DNA of 64,000 bases from assembly GCF_002803085.1 (NCBI RefSeq), contig NZ_NNBJ01000007.1:1-64000 (forward strand), written 5' to 3'. Below the pieces are notes generated by a model. The model made no database searches and was not told where the DNA came from. It saw only the letters and a list, made by a program, of their open reading frames with translations. This document shows, piece by piece, positions 43,832 through 51,914 of the stretch (positions are counted from its first letter, which is position 1; each line of letters begins with the position of its first letter). The stretch is from Streptomyces sp. CB01201 (GTDB taxonomy: Bacteria > Actinomycetota > Actinomycetes > Streptomycetales > Streptomycetaceae). The position numbers and the translations under genes were made by a program.

Positions 43832-45355
43832 GTGAGCGGTATCGACGTGGCAGGCGGAGCGGTGGACGGTTTCAAAACGTACGAGGTGCGCACCTATGGG
43901 TGCCAGATGAACGTCCACGACTCCGAGCGGCTGTCCGGCCTCCTCGAAGGGGCCGGCTATGTCCGTGCGCCCGAGGGCGCCGACGGCGACGCCGATGTCG
44001 TCGTCTTCAACACGTGCGCGGTGCGGGAGAACGCGGACAACAAGCTGTACGGCAACCTCGGCCGGCTCGCCCCGATGAAGACGAAGCGCCCCGGCATGCA
44101 GATCGCCGTGGGCGGCTGCCTGGCGCAGAAGGACCGGGACACGATCGTGCGGCGGGCCCCGTGGGTCGACGTCGTCTTCGGCACCCACAACATCGGCAAG
44201 CTGCCGGTGCTCCTGGAGCGGGCCCGCATCCAGGAGGAGGCGCAGGTCGAGATCGCCGAGTCCCTGGAGGCGTTCCCCTCCACGCTGCCGACCCGGCGCG
44301 AGTCCGCGTACGCGGCCTGGGTGTCCATCTCGGTGGGCTGCAACAACACGTGCACGTTCTGCATCGTTCCGGCGCTGCGCGGCAAGGAGAAGGACCGCCG
44401 GCCCGGCGACATCCTGGCCGAGATCGAGGCGCTGGTCGCCGAGGGCGTCTCCGAGATCACGCTGCTGGGGCAGAACGTGAACGCGTACGGCTCGGACATC
44501 GGTGACCGTGAGGCGTTCAGCAAGCTGCTGCGCGCCTGCGGGACCATCGAGGGTCTGGAGCGGGTCCGCTTCACCTCGCCGCATCCGCGGGACTTCACGG
44601 ACGACGTGATCGCGGCGATGGCCGAGACGCCGAACGTGATGCCGCAGCTGCACATGCCGCTGCAATCGGGCTCGGACACGGTGCTCAAGGCGATGCGCCG
44701 CTCGTACCGGCAGGAGCGTTTCCTCGGGATCATCGAGAAGGTGCGGGCCGCGATTCCGCACGCCGCGATCTCCACGGACATCATCGTGGGCTTCCCCGGC
44801 GAGACCGAGGAGGACTTCGAGCAGACCATGCACACGGTCCGCGAGGCCCGCTTCGCGAACGCGTTCACCTTCCAGTACTCCAAGCGCCCCGGTACGCCGG
44901 CGGCGACGATGGACGGGCAGATCCCCAAGGAGGTCGTGCAGGACCGCTACATGCGCCTGTCGGCCCTTCAGGAGGAGATCTCCTGGGAGGAGAACAAGAA
45001 GCAGGTCGGCCGGGTGCTTGAGGTCATGGTCGCCGAGGGCGAGGGCCGTAAGGACGGGTCGACGCAGCGGTTGTCGGGACGCGCCCCCGACAACCGTCTG
45101 GTCCACTTCACGAAGCCGGACCAGGAGGTGCGTCCGGGCGATGTGGTGACCGTCGAGATCACCTACGCGGCCCCGCACCACCTGCTCGCCGAGGGCCCGA
45201 CGACCGGCGTGCGCCGCACCCGTGCGGGGGACGCCTGGGAGAAGCGCAACGCCGAGCCTGCGGGGAAGCCGGCCGGTGTGATGCTCGGTCTGCCGTCCAT
45301 CGGCGCGCCGGCCCCGCTGCCGGAGCCCACGGGCGGCGGCTGCTCGGTCCTGTAG
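43832..45355 (+). CDS. miaB: tRNA-2-methylthio-N6-dimethylallyladenosine synthase MiaB
   Basis: This 507-residue radical-SAM methylthiotransferase converts i6A37 to ms2i6A in tRNA, after MiaA. The N-terminal cluster domain has 'RTYGCQMNVHDSERL', 'VFNTCAVRENA' and 'VGGCLAQ'. The radical-SAM motif is 'CNNTCTFC' (C170, C174, C177), followed by 'MPLQSGSDTVLKAMRR', 'FPGETEEDF' and a TRAM domain. A ~55-residue tail beyond TRAM ends in 'GGGCSVL' and has no assigned role. GTG at 43832 is preferred for its -10 spacing. Confidence 0.94.
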   Translation: MSGIDVAGGAVDGFKTYEVRTYGCQMNVHDSERLSGLLEGAGYVRAPEGADGDADVVVFNTCAVRENADNKLYGNLGRLAPMKTKRPGMQIAVGGCLAQKDRDTIVRRAPWVDVVFGTHNIGKLPVLLERARIQEEAQVEIAESLEAFPSTLPTRRESAYAAWVSISVGCNNTCTFCIVPALRGKEKDRRPGDILAEIEALVAEGVSEITLLGQNVNAYGSDIGDREAFSKLLRACGTIEGLERVRFTSPHPRDFTDDVIAAMAETPNVMPQLHMPLQSGSDTVLKAMRRSYRQERFLGIIEKVRAAIPHAAISTDIIVGFPGETEEDFEQTMHTVREARFANAFTFQYSKRPGTPAATMDGQIPKEVVQDRYMRLSALQEEISWEENKKQVGRVLEVMVAEGEGRKDGSTQRLSGRAPDNRLVHFTKPDQEVRPGDVVTVEITYAAPHHLLAEGPTTGVRRTRAGDAWEKRNAEPAGKPAGVMLGLPSIGAPAPLPEPTGGGCSVL

Positions 45356-45453
45356 CCGCATTGCCGCGGCCGGATTCCTCTCGTCCGGCCGCATTGCCGC
45401 CGGCGGCTTCCTCTCGCCCGGCCGCGTTGCCGCGGCCGGATTCTCCTCGCTCG
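45355..45453. repeat. 33-bp tandem repeat, three copies, directly after miaB
   Basis: Units at 45355-45387, 45388-45420 and 45421-45453 share the frame GCCGCnTTGCCGC...CTCG with a few substitutions. The array begins on the last base of the miaB stop codon. Each unit also contains short inverted parts (CCGCGGCCGG). Confidence 0.85.
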
Positions 45454-45529
45454 GCCCGGATCCGTCTCCGGACCGGTCCTCCGGCCGGAGGTGCGGGACG
45501 GTGGCCGGGCCCGGGCGCCGGAGCGGGGC

Positions 45530-45535
45530 TAGGCT
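45530..45535 (+). promoter_or_regulatory. -10 hexamer for the leaderless LigB-like gene
   Basis: TAGGCT lies 7 nt before the ATG at 45543, again with no ribosome-binding site. Confidence 0.5.
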
Positions 45536-45542
45536 GCGGATC

Positions 45543-46247
45543 ATGCTCGTAGCCGCCGCTGTCTGCCCCTGTCCGCCCCTCCTGGTGCCCGAAGTGGCCG
45601 CCGGTGCCGCCCCGGAACTCGACGCGGCCCGCGACGCCTGCGCGGACGCCGTGGGCCTCCTTGCCGCTTCCCGGCCCGACCTCCTGGTCGTGGTCGGACC
45701 GGCCGAGCAGGGGGGCACGTTCCGGCAGGGGGCGCCGGGTTCGTTCGCCGGGTACGGCGTGGACGTCTCCGTGAGCCTGGGCCGCGGCGGCCCGGCCGGT
45801 GCCTCGCGGCTGCCGGTGTCGCTCGCGGTGGGTGCCTGGCTCCTGGAGCGCGCGGGATGGGCGGACGCGCCGGTCGAGGCCCTCGCCGTCGCCGAGGACC
45901 TCGAAACCAAGGCCTGTATCGGGGCCGGGGAGGAACTCGCGGCCCGGGCCGACCGGGTCGCGCTGCTCGTCATGGGCGACGGCAGTGCCTGCCGCACGCT
46001 CAAGGCGCCCGGCTATCTCGACGAGCGGGCCGCCGGGTTCGACGAGATCGCGGCGACCGCGCTCGGCGCCGCCGACACCGCCACCCTGATGGGCCTTGAC
46101 GAAGGCCTCGCGCGCGAGCTGAAGGCGGCGGGACGCGCGCCCTGGCAGGTACTCGCCGGCGCGGGCCGCGATGCCGGCCTCGCCGGGCGGCTCCTCCACG
46201 AGGACGCGCCCTACGGAGTGGGCTACTTCGTGGGCGTCTGGTCCTGA
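45543..46247 (+). CDS. Class III extradiol dioxygenase (LigB)-like protein, unknown function
   Basis: A 234-residue protein resembling the LigB/MEMO fold: 'LVAAAVCPCPPLLVPEVA', 'DLLVVVGPAEQGGTF' and 'RVALLVMGDGSACRTLKAPGYLDERAAGFD'. The metal-binding histidines of true extradiol dioxygenases are not obvious; the N-terminal 'CPCPP' replaces the usual 'PHPP', so enzymatic activity is doubtful. It sits between miaB and miaA as in other streptomycetes. Confidence 0.72.
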   Translation: MLVAAAVCPCPPLLVPEVAAGAAPELDAARDACADAVGLLAASRPDLLVVVGPAEQGGTFRQGAPGSFAGYGVDVSVSLGRGGPAGASRLPVSLAVGAWLLERAGWADAPVEALAVAEDLETKACIGAGEELAARADRVALLVMGDGSACRTLKAPGYLDERAAGFDEIAATALGAADTATLMGLDEGLARELKAAGRAPWQVLAGAGRDAGLAGRLLHEDAPYGVGYFVGVWS

Positions 46248-46292
46248 CACCCCCGCCCGCCCTCAGGCGCTTCCCGGTTCCCGCCGTGGACA

Positions 46293-46335
46293 CGCCGGAG
46301 GGCCGTGGAGCGGGCAGCTCCACGGCCCTCCGGCG
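46293..46335. terminator. 18-bp bidirectional hairpin between convergent genes
   Basis: A perfect inverted repeat, CGCCGGAGGGCCGTGGAG and CTCCACGGCCCTCCGGCG, around a 7-nt loop. It lies between the ends of the LigB-like gene and the convergent small gene at 46388. Confidence 0.85.
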
Positions 46336-46387
46336 CGCGTGCGTGAAGGACGCGGGGCGACTGTGTGCGGAACGGAACGCGGGGCGA

Positions 46388-46660
46388 CTACTTGCGGACG
46401 CCCTCGCCGGCCTCGTTGTCCGCCGCCGCCTCCGCCGACTGCTGCTTGGGGATCTCGACGCCCTCGGCGGCGGCCTCGGCGGGCTCCGCCGCGCCCGGCT
46501 CCTCGGCACCCTCGGACAGCTCACGGGCCTCGGCCGCCGCCGCTTCGCCGGCGGTGTCGGAGCCCGCCCCGGCCTCCGGCTCGGCCGTCAGCGTCGACCC
46601 CGCGGCCTCCTCGGTCGAAGCCTCGGCGGCCTTACGGCGAAACCTTGAAAAAACGCCCAT
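46388..46660 (-). CDS. Small acidic hypothetical protein
   Basis: A 90-residue protein beginning 'MGVFSRFRRKAAEAS', then Ala/Glu-rich, ending 'VEIPKQQSAEAAADNEAGEGVRK'. The ends look conserved in streptomycetes as I remember them and the middle is low complexity. ATG at 46660 has GGAG 6 nt upstream. It is divergent from miaA. No domain recognised. Confidence 0.65.
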   Translation of the reverse strand: MGVFSRFRRKAAEASTEEAAGSTLTAEPEAGAGSDTAGEAAAAEARELSEGAEEPGAAEPAEAAAEGVEIPKQQSAEAAADNEAGEGVRK

Positions 46661-46842
46661 ATCTACTCCAAAACGTACTCGTGTGGGCGAAATCCCGCGC
46701 CGACCGGAGCGCCTCATTGCGTCGCCCGGCGGCACCGGTCGGCAAACCGGCGTTCGGAACCTCGCAACAGGCAACGAACCCGGCCGTGTGCCGTCACGTA
46801 GCTCGTTCGGGGAGAGGCCGTGAGGTTTGCGAGACTGTGTCG

Positions 46843-47781
46843 GTGAGAAGCGCAGCTCCCGCACCGCGGGTCATCGCCGTAGTCGGCCCGACAGCGGCCG
46901 GAAAGTCCGATCTGGGCGTCCACCTCGCCCAGCAACTGGGCGGCGAGGTCGTCAACGCCGACTCCATGCAGCTCTACCGGGGGATGGACATCGGTACGGC
47001 CAAGCTGACGCTCGACGAGCGCGGCGGCGTCCCGCACCACCTCCTCGACATCTGGGACGTCACCGAACCGGCCAATGTGGCCACCTACCAAAAGCTCGCC
47101 CGCGCCGAGATCGACCGGCTGCTCGCCGCGGGCCGCACCCCCGTCCTCGTCGGCGGATCCGGGCTCTACGTACGCGGCGCGATCGACGTGCTCGAATTCC
47201 CCGGCACCGACCCCGCAGTACGTGCCCGCCTGGAGGGCGAATTGGACGAGCAGGGCCCCGGCGCCCTGCACGCCCGCCTCGCGGCCGCCGACCCGGAGGC
47301 GGCCCGCGCGATCCTGCCCGGCAACGGCCGCAGGATCGTCCGCGCACTCGAAGTGATCGAGATCACCGGCCGCCCCTTCACCGCCAACCTGCCCACCCAT
47401 GAATCCGTGTACGACACCGTGCAGATCGGCGTGGACGTCGGCCGCCCGGAGCTCGACGAACGCATCGCCCTGCGCGTCGACCGGATGTGGGAGGCGGGAC
47501 TCGTCGACGAGGTGCGCGCCCTGGAGGAGCGCGGGCTGCGCGCGGGGCGCACCGCGTCGCGCGCGCTCGGCTACCAGCAGGTGCTCGACGCGTTCGCCGG
47601 CGAGTGCACCGAGGAGGCGGCGCGCGCCGAAACGGTCCGCGCCACCAAGCGCTTCGCACGCCGTCAGGACTCCTGGTTCCGGCGCGATCCGCGCGTCAAC
47701 TGGCTCAGCGGAGCGATGGCGGACCGGGCGGAACTCCCGGGCCGGGCGCTGGCGTTGGTCGAACGAGCGGTCACAGCCTGA
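46843..47781 (+). CDS. miaA: tRNA dimethylallyltransferase MiaA
   Basis: A 312-residue enzyme that transfers a dimethylallyl group to A37 of tRNAs reading UNN codons. P-loop 'VVGPTAAGKSDL', then 'VVNADSMQLYRGMDIGTAK', 'VPHHLLDIWDV', 'VLVGGSGLYVRG' and the C-terminal 'ASRALGYQQVLDAF' and 'TKRFARRQDSWFRRD'. Start choice is uncertain: GTG at 46843 or two codons upstream at 46837; neither has a clear ribosome site. MiaB (43832) acts on its product. Confidence 0.93.
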   Translation: MRSAAPAPRVIAVVGPTAAGKSDLGVHLAQQLGGEVVNADSMQLYRGMDIGTAKLTLDERGGVPHHLLDIWDVTEPANVATYQKLARAEIDRLLAAGRTPVLVGGSGLYVRGAIDVLEFPGTDPAVRARLEGELDEQGPGALHARLAAADPEAARAILPGNGRRIVRALEVIEITGRPFTANLPTHESVYDTVQIGVDVGRPELDERIALRVDRMWEAGLVDEVRALEERGLRAGRTASRALGYQQVLDAFAGECTEEAARAETVRATKRFARRQDSWFRRDPRVNWLSGAMADRAELPGRALALVERAVTA

Positions 47782-47882
47782 TCACGTGATGGCATCGGGA
47801 CGCCCCGCCGGTCATCGCGGCGCCGCTGCCCGTGCCATCATCAAACGTCGATCGACCAGTGGAGTCCGAGTTGGGAGGGCGC

Positions 47883-48467
47883 GTGGCGATGGAGGCCGGC
47901 CCTCGCGACAGAGAGCAGGGATCGCGGCAGGACACCGCGCGCCCCGGCTCGACGGGCCCCGATGCGCCGCTGCCGCACCCCGCGCGAGCGGAATCCGCCG
48001 CGGACACCGCCGAAGGCGGGCGGGGTCCGGGCAGTGCGTCGCCGACCCTGGGCTCCGCGGTACTCGGCGCCTCGGGCCTGAGCCCGGACGGCCCGGAGGA
48101 TGGCTCCGTCGGAGCGGTCCCCGACGGCGGCGAGGTCGAGGTCGAACTGCGCCCCCAGCGCCGCCTGAGAATCTGGCAGCTCGCCCCCATCGTCATGCTC
48201 GCCGCCCTCGGCTCGCTCATGTTCGCCTTCCCCCTCGCCTTCGAGTTCGGCGACGGCGGACCGGTCGTGGCCATGCTCGGACTGCTCATCAGCTGCTGCG
48301 CCGCCGGCTGGGGCATGATGGCCGCCCGCCGCGTCGGCCACACCTGGCCGGGACTGCCCGGCCGGGGCTCGCGCGAGCGCCCCAACTGGCGGGTCCTCGC
48401 CCTGTACGTGGGCCTCGCCGCGATCCTCGTCACGCTCGCCGTCTGGCGCGTGGCACGGCTGCGCTGA
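47883..48467 (+). CDS. Membrane protein, unknown function
   Basis: About 194 residues: a disordered Gly/Pro/Asp-rich N-terminal ~90 residues, then two or three membrane helices ('LAPIVMLAALGSLMFAFPLA', 'VVAMLGLLISCCAAGWGMM', 'VLALYVGLAAILVTLAVW'). GGGAGGG lies 3 nt before the GTG at 47883 and 9 nt before an in-frame ATG at 47889, so either may be the start. It lies between miaA and dapF, all in the same direction. Confidence 0.75.
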   Translation: MAMEAGPRDREQGSRQDTARPGSTGPDAPLPHPARAESAADTAEGGRGPGSASPTLGSAVLGASGLSPDGPEDGSVGAVPDGGEVEVELRPQRRLRIWQLAPIVMLAALGSLMFAFPLAFEFGDGGPVVAMLGLLISCCAAGWGMMAARRVGHTWPGLPGRGSRERPNWRVLALYVGLAAILVTLAVWRVARLR

Positions 48468-48537
48468 ACCCGGCACCGGCGCTGGACCCGGCACCGGGTG
48501 CCGGCGGCCGCACCGGCCGGCTGTCGGCGCGCCCCCG

Positions 48538-48543
48538 TACGAT
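48538..48543 (+). promoter_or_regulatory. -10 hexamer for leaderless dapF
   Basis: TACGAT lies 6 nt before the dapF GTG with no ribosome site. Confidence 0.5.
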
Positions 48544-48549
48544 TGACGC

Positions 48550-49413
48550 GTGAACACCTCACCCATCGCCTTCCTCAAGGGCCACGGCACCCAGAACGAC
48601 TTCGTGATCGTCCCCGACGCGGACAACGCGCTCGACCTGCCCGCCGACGCGGTCGCCCGGCTCTGCGACCGCCGGGCCGGAATCGGCGGCGACGGGCTGC
48701 TCCACGTGGTGCGCAGCGCCGCCCACCCCGAGGCGAAGGTCATGGCCGACGAGGCCGAATGGTTCATGGACTACCGCAACGGCGACGGCTCGATCGCCGA
48801 AATGTGCGGCAACGGCGTCCGCGTCTTCGCCTGGTACCTGGTGCGCGCCGGTCTCGTCGAAGCGGGCGACCTCGCGATCGCCACGCGCGGCGGCGTCAAG
48901 AAGGCACACGTCGCCAAGGGGGGCGACGTCACCGTCTCCATGGGCCGCGCCCTGCTCCCCGAGGCCGGTGTCACGGTCACCGTGGACGGCCGCAGCTGGC
49001 CCGCCCGCAACGTGAACATGGGCAACCCGCACGCGGTGGCGTTCGTGGACGCGCTGGACCACGCCGGTGACCTGCGCTCGGCGCCCCCGTTCAGCCCCGC
49101 GGGGGTCTACCCGGACGGGGTGAACGTCGAGTTCGTCGTGGACCGCGGCCCGCGCCACGTGGCGATGCGGGTCCACGAGCGCGGCGCGGGCGAGACCCTG
49201 TCGTGCGGCACCGGCGCCTGCGCGGTCGCCGTCGCCACCGCCCGCAGGGACGGTACGGACCCGGCGCGCACCGGCACCCCGGTGACGTACACCGTCGACC
49301 TTCCGGGCGGAACGCTGGTCATCACCGAGCACCCGGACGGCGAGATCGAGATGACGGGCGGCGCGGCGATCGTCGCCGAGGGCGTCATCGACCCCTCGCT
49401 CCTGGCCCGCTGA
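48550..49413 (+). CDS. dapF: Diaminopimelate epimerase
   Basis: A 287-residue enzyme interconverting LL- and meso-diaminopimelate for lysine and peptidoglycan synthesis. Both catalytic cysteines are present, in 'EMCGNGVR' (C86) and 'LSCGTGACA' (C219), with 'FLKGHGTQNDFV' and 'MGNPHAVAF'. Streptomyces use LL-DAP in the wall, so this enzyme sets the LL/meso balance. GTG at 48550 chosen from the leaderless -10 placement. Confidence 0.95.
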   Translation: MNTSPIAFLKGHGTQNDFVIVPDADNALDLPADAVARLCDRRAGIGGDGLLHVVRSAAHPEAKVMADEAEWFMDYRNGDGSIAEMCGNGVRVFAWYLVRAGLVEAGDLAIATRGGVKKAHVAKGGDVTVSMGRALLPEAGVTVTVDGRSWPARNVNMGNPHAVAFVDALDHAGDLRSAPPFSPAGVYPDGVNVEFVVDRGPRHVAMRVHERGAGETLSCGTGACAVAVATARRDGTDPARTGTPVTYTVDLPGGTLVITEHPDGEIEMTGGAAIVAEGVIDPSLLAR

Positions 49414-49419
49414 CCGGCC

Positions 49420-49441
49420 GGGCGGGGCAGGCGCCCCGCCC
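49420..49441 (+). terminator. Hairpin after dapF
   Basis: A perfect 9-bp stem GGGCGGGGC / GCCCCGCCC with loop AGGC starts 7 nt after the dapF stop. Confidence 0.7.
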
Positions 49442-49621
49442 GTGACCGGACCGGTCGGATGCGAAACGGCGATGGCCGAAACCTTCGCTCGAATGGGTGA
49501 TCCGGTTCACGCTCGGCGAGAGCGGGACTGCGCCACGTGGTGGGGTCGGTAGCATCAAGCACCGGTCCGAAGGGGCACGCCGGTCCCTCACCACCGGTCG
49601 ATGCCGCCGGAGGTGCCCCCC

Positions 49622-51706
49622 ATGAGTGCAGAGGCTCCACATCCTGGTGCTCCCAGCCGCCGCCGCGGCCGCCCCCGGATCGACCTCCGCCGCCTCGGCC
49701 GAGCCGCCCTGCTCGGCCCCGTCCCCCGCGACCGGCTGCCCGACGCCATCGGGCACGTGGCCGACGCCCACCGGGCCCACCACCCCGACGCCGACCTCGC
49801 CGTACTGCACCGGGCGTACGTCCTCGCGGAAACGTCCCACCGCGGCCAGTTCCGCAAGAGCGGCGAGCCCTACATCACCCACCCCCTCGCCGTGACCCTG
49901 ATCCTCGCCGAACTCGGCGCGGAGACAACGACGTTGACCGCCTCACTGCTCCACGACACCGTCGAGGACACCGAGGTGACGCTCGATCAGGTACGGTCCG
50001 AGTTCGGTGCGGAAGTCGCCTATCTGGTGGACGGCGTCACCAAACTGGAGAAGGTCGACTACGGGGCCGCCGCCGAACCCGAGACCTTCCGCAAGATGCT
50101 GGTCGCCACCGGCGACGACGTACGCGTCATGTCCATCAAACTCGCCGACCGGCTGCACAACATGCGCACCCTCGGCGTGATGCGGCCCGAGAAACAGGCC
50201 CGGATCGCCAAGGTGACCCGGGACGTCCTGATCCCGCTCGCCGAACGCCTGGGGGTGCAGGCCCTCAAGTCCGAGCTGGAGGACCTGGTCTTCGCGATCC
50301 TGCACCCCGAGGAGTACGAACGCACCCGACTCCTGATCGCGGCCAACTCCGGCGCCCTCGACCCCCTCACCGGCATCGCCGACGGGGTGCGCGCGGTACT
50401 GCGCGAGGCCGGGATCAACGCCGAAGTCCTCATCCGGCCACGGCACTTCGTCTCCGTGCACCGGGTACAGCTCAAGCGCGGCGAACTGCGCGGCAGCGAC
50501 TTCGGCCGGCTGCTCGTCCTGGTCGGCGAGGACGCCGACTGCTACGCGGTCCTCGGCGAACTCCACACCTGCTTCACGCCGGTCGTCTCCGAGTTCAAGG
50601 ACTTCATCGCCGCGCCCAAGTTCAACCTGTACCAGTCGCTGCACACCGCGGTCGTCGGGCCCGGCGGCGAAGTCGCCGAAGTCCTCATCCGCACCCACCA
50701 GATGCACATGGTCGCCGAGGCCGGCGTCATCGCGCTCGGCAACCCGTACGCGGGCGGCCCCGGCGACGGCACGCAGCCCAACGGCGACGAGCGGCAGGAC
50801 CCGACCAGGCCGGGCTGGCTCTCCCGCCTCCTGGACTGGCAGCAGAACGCCCCCGACCCCGACACCTTCTGGTCCTCGCTGCGCGAGGAACTCGCCGGCG
50901 ACAGCGAGATCACGGTGTTCTGCGCCGACGGCCACACCCTCGTCCTGCCGGCCGGCGCGAGCTGTGTGGACGCGGCGTACGCACAGTACGGGGCGGTCGC
51001 CCACGGCTGTATCGGCGCCCGCGTCAACGGCCGCCTGGCGACGCTCAGTACGGTCCTGCACGACGGCGACACGGTGCAGCTCCTGCTCGCCCAGGACCCC
51101 ACGTCCGGACCTTCCGCCGAGTGGCTCGACCACGCGAGGACCCCGGCCGCGCGGATCGCGATCAGCGGCTGGCTCGCGGTCAACCCGGAAGGCGTCAAGA
51201 TCCCGGCCGCGGCCCCGCGGCCCCAGGTCAACGTCCCCGCCGACCGGCGCTCGGCCGGGAACGCGGTGACCGACCTGCCCGATGTGACGGTCCGCCTCGC
51301 CGGCTGCTGCACCCCCGTGCCGCCGGACACCGTCACCGGGTTCTCGGTCCGCGGCGCCGCCGTGACCGTCCACCGCCAGGAGTGTCCGGCCGTCGCGCGG
51401 ATGAAGGCGGTGGGGCGGGCGCCCGTGGAGGTGCGCTGGGGCGAGGCCGCCGCGTGCCGGGTCACCCTGGTCGCCGAGGCCTTCGGCCGCCCGCGGCTGC
51501 TCGCCGACCTCACGGAGGCCATCGCCGCCGCCGACGTGGCCGTCGTCTCGGCCACCATCGAACCCCCCAGCGAACAACGCGTCCGCCACACCTACACCCT
51601 CCAACTCCCCGACGCGGCAGGCCTTCCCGCGCTCATGCGGGCCATGCGGGACGTGGCCGGGGTGTACGACGTGAGCCGGGCGCAGCATCCGGCGGCGGCG
51701 GGCTGA
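49622..51706 (+). CDS. rshA: RelA/SpoT homologue RshA-like, with altered synthetase motif
   Basis: A 694-residue long RSH protein. An HD hydrolase domain has 'HRGQFRKSGEPYITHPLA', 'LLHDTVEDT' (H111-D112) and 'IKLADRLHNMRTL'. The synthetase-like domain ('RPRHFVSVHRV', 'EFKDFIAAPKFNLYQSLHTAV', 'LIRTHQMHMVAEAG') is followed by TGS ('ITVFCADGHTLVLPAGASCVDAAYA'), a CxxxxPG-like zinc segment and ACT. In the synthetase the catalytic Asp of 'FDxxAIR' appears replaced ('FGRLLVLV'), so hydrolysis of (p)ppGpp may dominate. ATG at 49622 has GGAGG 8 nt upstream. Symbol follows S. coelicolor rshA, which is at this place as I recall. Confidence 0.88.
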   Translation: MSAEAPHPGAPSRRRGRPRIDLRRLGRAALLGPVPRDRLPDAIGHVADAHRAHHPDADLAVLHRAYVLAETSHRGQFRKSGEPYITHPLAVTLILAELGAETTTLTASLLHDTVEDTEVTLDQVRSEFGAEVAYLVDGVTKLEKVDYGAAAEPETFRKMLVATGDDVRVMSIKLADRLHNMRTLGVMRPEKQARIAKVTRDVLIPLAERLGVQALKSELEDLVFAILHPEEYERTRLLIAANSGALDPLTGIADGVRAVLREAGINAEVLIRPRHFVSVHRVQLKRGELRGSDFGRLLVLVGEDADCYAVLGELHTCFTPVVSEFKDFIAAPKFNLYQSLHTAVVGPGGEVAEVLIRTHQMHMVAEAGVIALGNPYAGGPGDGTQPNGDERQDPTRPGWLSRLLDWQQNAPDPDTFWSSLREELAGDSEITVFCADGHTLVLPAGASCVDAAYAQYGAVAHGCIGARVNGRLATLSTVLHDGDTVQLLLAQDPTSGPSAEWLDHARTPAARIAISGWLAVNPEGVKIPAAAPRPQVNVPADRRSAGNAVTDLPDVTVRLAGCCTPVPPDTVTGFSVRGAAVTVHRQECPAVARMKAVGRAPVEVRWGEAAACRVTLVAEAFGRPRLLADLTEAIAAADVAVVSATIEPPSEQRVRHTYTLQLPDAAGLPALMRAMRDVAGVYDVSRAQHPAAAG

Positions 51707-51760
51707 CGATCATTGCCGGACGGGTGCGCGATGACAGCTTTCGTCATCTGACATTCACCA

Positions 51761-51810
51761 TCCGTCAGCATCCGTCAGCATCCGTCGCCATCCGTCAGCG
51801 CCCGTCGCCC
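51761..51810. repeat. 10-bp tandem repeat (TCCGTCAGCA-like, five copies)
   Basis: Two identical TCCGTCAGCA units (51761-51780) are followed by three variants. It lies in the rshA to M1-peptidase spacer, next to GATGACAGC and TCATCTGACA half-sites at 51730-51753. Confidence 0.85.
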
Positions 51811-51914
51811 GCCCCCGTCGGCGCCCCCTCGCCGCCCCCCCCGGAACCCCCCGTTCGGGTGGCCCTCATGCGAGTCGGCCCGGCGGGGGCTCCTGCCGCT
51901 GGTAGCGGTAGTCC

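Noticed and set aside
42695..46003. 1102-codon frame that would extend the TAXI gene across miaB
   Set aside because: Only the last ~331 codons show family similarity; the upstream part is antisense to miaB.
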